Notes under the pieces: generated by a model
Told to the model about the DNA's origin: nothing
Database searches by the model: none
What the model saw: the letters and a program-made list of their open reading frames with translations, nothing else
Made by a program: the position numbers and the translations under genes
Source: Varibaculum vaginae
GTDB lineage: Bacteria > Actinomycetota > Actinomycetes > Actinomycetales > Actinomycetaceae
Direction: 5' to 3'
DNA length: 64,000 bases
NCBI RefSeq assembly: GCF_900604285.1
Contig: NZ_UWNY01000003.1
Coordinates: 1-64,000 of the forward strand
Part shown: piece by piece, positions 62,762 through 64,000 of the stretch
How positions within the stretch are numbered: the stretch's first letter is position 1
Layout of the letters: every line of letters begins with the position of its first letter

Positions 62762-63629
62762 CTCGCCGGCAGTTTCGGATAACCCGCAAGCGGCAGGAGG
62801 GGAGGACACTGGGCTGTTTCCTCCCGAGTTAGTCGGAAATGCGGAGCCGGGGAAAGCGCCCCCCTTTGAACTGGAATTAGAAGTATTTTCCGGGCCGCTA
62901 GATTTACTGCTCACCTTGATTATCAAGAATAAACTGGATATTACCGAGGTGGCATTAGCGCAGGTAACTGATGATTTTATTGCCTATATGCAGGCGTTTC
63001 CGGACTTGTCTCAAGCCTCCCAGTTCCTAGAAATTGCGGCTACTTTGCTAAATATTAAAGCCAGTCAGCTATTGCCTGGAGAAGAAACTGAGGAACTAGA
63101 TCCAGAATATTTAGAGGCGCGCGACCTGCTGTTTTCTCGACTTTTGCAATACCGTGCTTATAAGGAAGTGGCAGAGTTTTTGCGTGAGCGCATCGGGGAA
63201 GGGCAGGCCTACTATCCGCGGGAAGTTCCCCTGCCCGCCAAGTTTGCTCGCCTTTTGCCGCCGCTGCGGGTGGATTTCACCCCCGAAGATTTAGCCCGCG
63301 CGGCAGCCGAAGCCTTTACCCGCCGCCCTCCTCAAGTATCTCTTTCCCATCTGCACTTGCCGCAAGCCTCCCTGGCAGAGCAAGCCCAAATCGTGGTTGC
63401 CGAGCTAAAACGGCACGGCAAAGCTAGTTTTAGCGAGCTTACCCGTTCCGCCAAAAACCCCACCGAAATAGTCACCCGTTTCTTAGCTTTACTGGAGCTT
63501 TATCGGCGCCGTTGCGTGGAATTTACCCAAGAAAACGCGCTGGAAGAACTTTATGTGACCCTAGAAACCAGCGAAATTCCCGACTTTACCAACTTTATTT
63601 TTGATGAATATGGAGCCGCAGATGACTAA
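62748..63629 (+). CDS. scpA: Segregation and condensation protein A
   Basis: A 293-residue ScpA kleisin, partner of SMC. ELELEVFSGPLDLLLTLIIK with NKLDITEVALAQVTDDF is the typical N-terminus; LEIAATLLNIKASQLLPGEE follows; the C-terminal winged helix includes GKASFSELTRSAKNPTEIV then TRFLALLELYRRR. GTG at 62748 overlaps parA by 14 nt and is the simplest start; the frame is open farther upstream inside parA but without homology. Confidence 0.93.
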   Translation: MTPPNSPAVSDNPQAAGGEDTGLFPPELVGNAEPGKAPPFELELEVFSGPLDLLLTLIIKNKLDITEVALAQVTDDFIAYMQAFPDLSQASQFLEIAATLLNIKASQLLPGEETEELDPEYLEARDLLFSRLLQYRAYKEVAEFLRERIGEGQAYYPREVPLPAKFARLLPPLRVDFTPEDLARAAAEAFTRRPPQVSLSHLHLPQASLAEQAQIVVAELKRHGKASFSELTRSAKNPTEIVTRFLALLELYRRRCVEFTQENALEELYVTLETSEIPDFTNFIFDEYGAADD

Positions 63630-64000
63630 CTCCTCCGATGAACAGCTATTGGCCGCCCTTGAAGCCATCTTGATCGTAGCCAGCGAGCCACTAAGCCCCG
63701 AGGAACTCGCGCCGCGCCTACAAAGCACTCCTCAGCAAGTAAAGGTGGCTTTAGAGCAACTGCGCGCCGAATATGCGGGCGAAACTGCTCGTCCTCACGG
63801 ATTTGTTTTACGTAACGTGGCCGGAGGCTGGCGTCTATATTCCGCCCCCGCCCAAGAAGAAATCGTTGCCAACTTCCTCACCCAAGGGGGAACCTCCCAT
63901 CTCTCAAATCCCGCTTTAGAAACCCTGGCCGTAATCGCTTATCGACAGCCAGTTTCTCGTTCAGTGATTGCCGGCATTAGGGGAGTGAGCGTAGATGGAG
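63622..64000 (+). CDS. scpB: Segregation and condensation protein B, 5' part
   Basis: The first 126 residues of ScpB, cut by the window end. MTNSSDEQLLAALEAILIVA, SEPLSPEELAPRL, FVLRNVAGGWRLYSAPA and NPALETLAVIAYRQPVSRSV are the expected winged-helix motifs. The ATG overlaps the scpA stop by 8 nt. With ScpA and SMC it forms the bacterial condensin. Confidence 0.94.
   Translation, partial: MTNSSDEQLLAALEAILIVASEPLSPEELAPRLQSTPQQVKVALEQLRAEYAGETARPHGFVLRNVAGGWRLYSAPAQEEIVANFLTQGGTSHLSNPALETLAVIAYRQPVSRSVIAGIRGVSVDG

Overview
The window looks like a chromosome segment of a mid-GC Actinomycetota, probably Actinomycetaceae. Evidence for this: GTP-dependent PEP carboxykinase; the order FAA hydrolase-gltX; uppS/hemolysin III/greA; xerD-parA-scpA-scpB; frequent GTG and TTG starts; a DtxR/IdeR-type iron box; and several sortase-type surface proteins. 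A Varibaculum- or Mobiluncus-like host would fit, but the genus is inference and no 16S gene is present.

Positions 1-8000 are the accessory part. A decayed prophage late-gene block lies on the minus strand: a 5'-truncated large terminase, an HK97-type portal, and a ClpP-like prohead protease with an internal deletion. Two plus-strand genes (DUF1643 and DUF6508) are inserted between these phage genes like morons. A repeat of about 152 bp abuts the broken terminase at 3709, and a second copy abuts a second terminase remnant at 7836. Between the two copies are a small membrane protein, a largely empty stretch, pckG with a perfect palindrome upstream, and a decayed ORF.

Positions 8000-28000 are transport and surface functions. 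They hold a tightly overlapping PadR-DUF5808-PLDc_N-ABC ATPase-ABC permease operon; an ICMT-like methyltransferase; a fused winged-helix/phosphocholine cytidylyltransferase/choline kinase; an LPQTG surface protein with eleven 25-residue DUF285 repeats; and a five-gene operon behind a 16/19 DtxR box (MptD-like ECF S component, EcfT, double EcfA, and two IrtAB/YbtPQ-like ABC proteins), probably for iron-chelate or heme uptake. A TrkH/TrkA potassium pair and a surface protein with a non-canonical VVHTG sorting signal follow.

Positions 28000-43500 are mostly housekeeping: a DMT transporter, a nitroreductase deletion remnant, a large SNF2 helicase, FAA hydrolase, gltX, tRNA-Gln(CTG), tRNA-Glu(CTC), hisS, nhaA, an unusual class I tRNA with a TAA anticodon, a BAX-inhibitor-like protein, an acetyltransferase, an AI-2E family protein, uppS, hemolysin III and greA.

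Positions 43682-52414 encode one 2910-residue surface protein: BspA-type leucine-rich repeats, MucBP domains, 22 tandem 23-residue W-G repeats, a series of SpaA/Cna-B-like domains, and an LPLAG sorting signal. The rest (52500-64000) is core: an LssY_C membrane protein, xseB/xseA, ispH, an esterase, ychF, a HigB/HigA toxin-antitoxin pair with a leaderless-looking promoter, YciI, xerD, a long nested inverted repeat, then parA, scpA and the start of scpB, which runs off the window.
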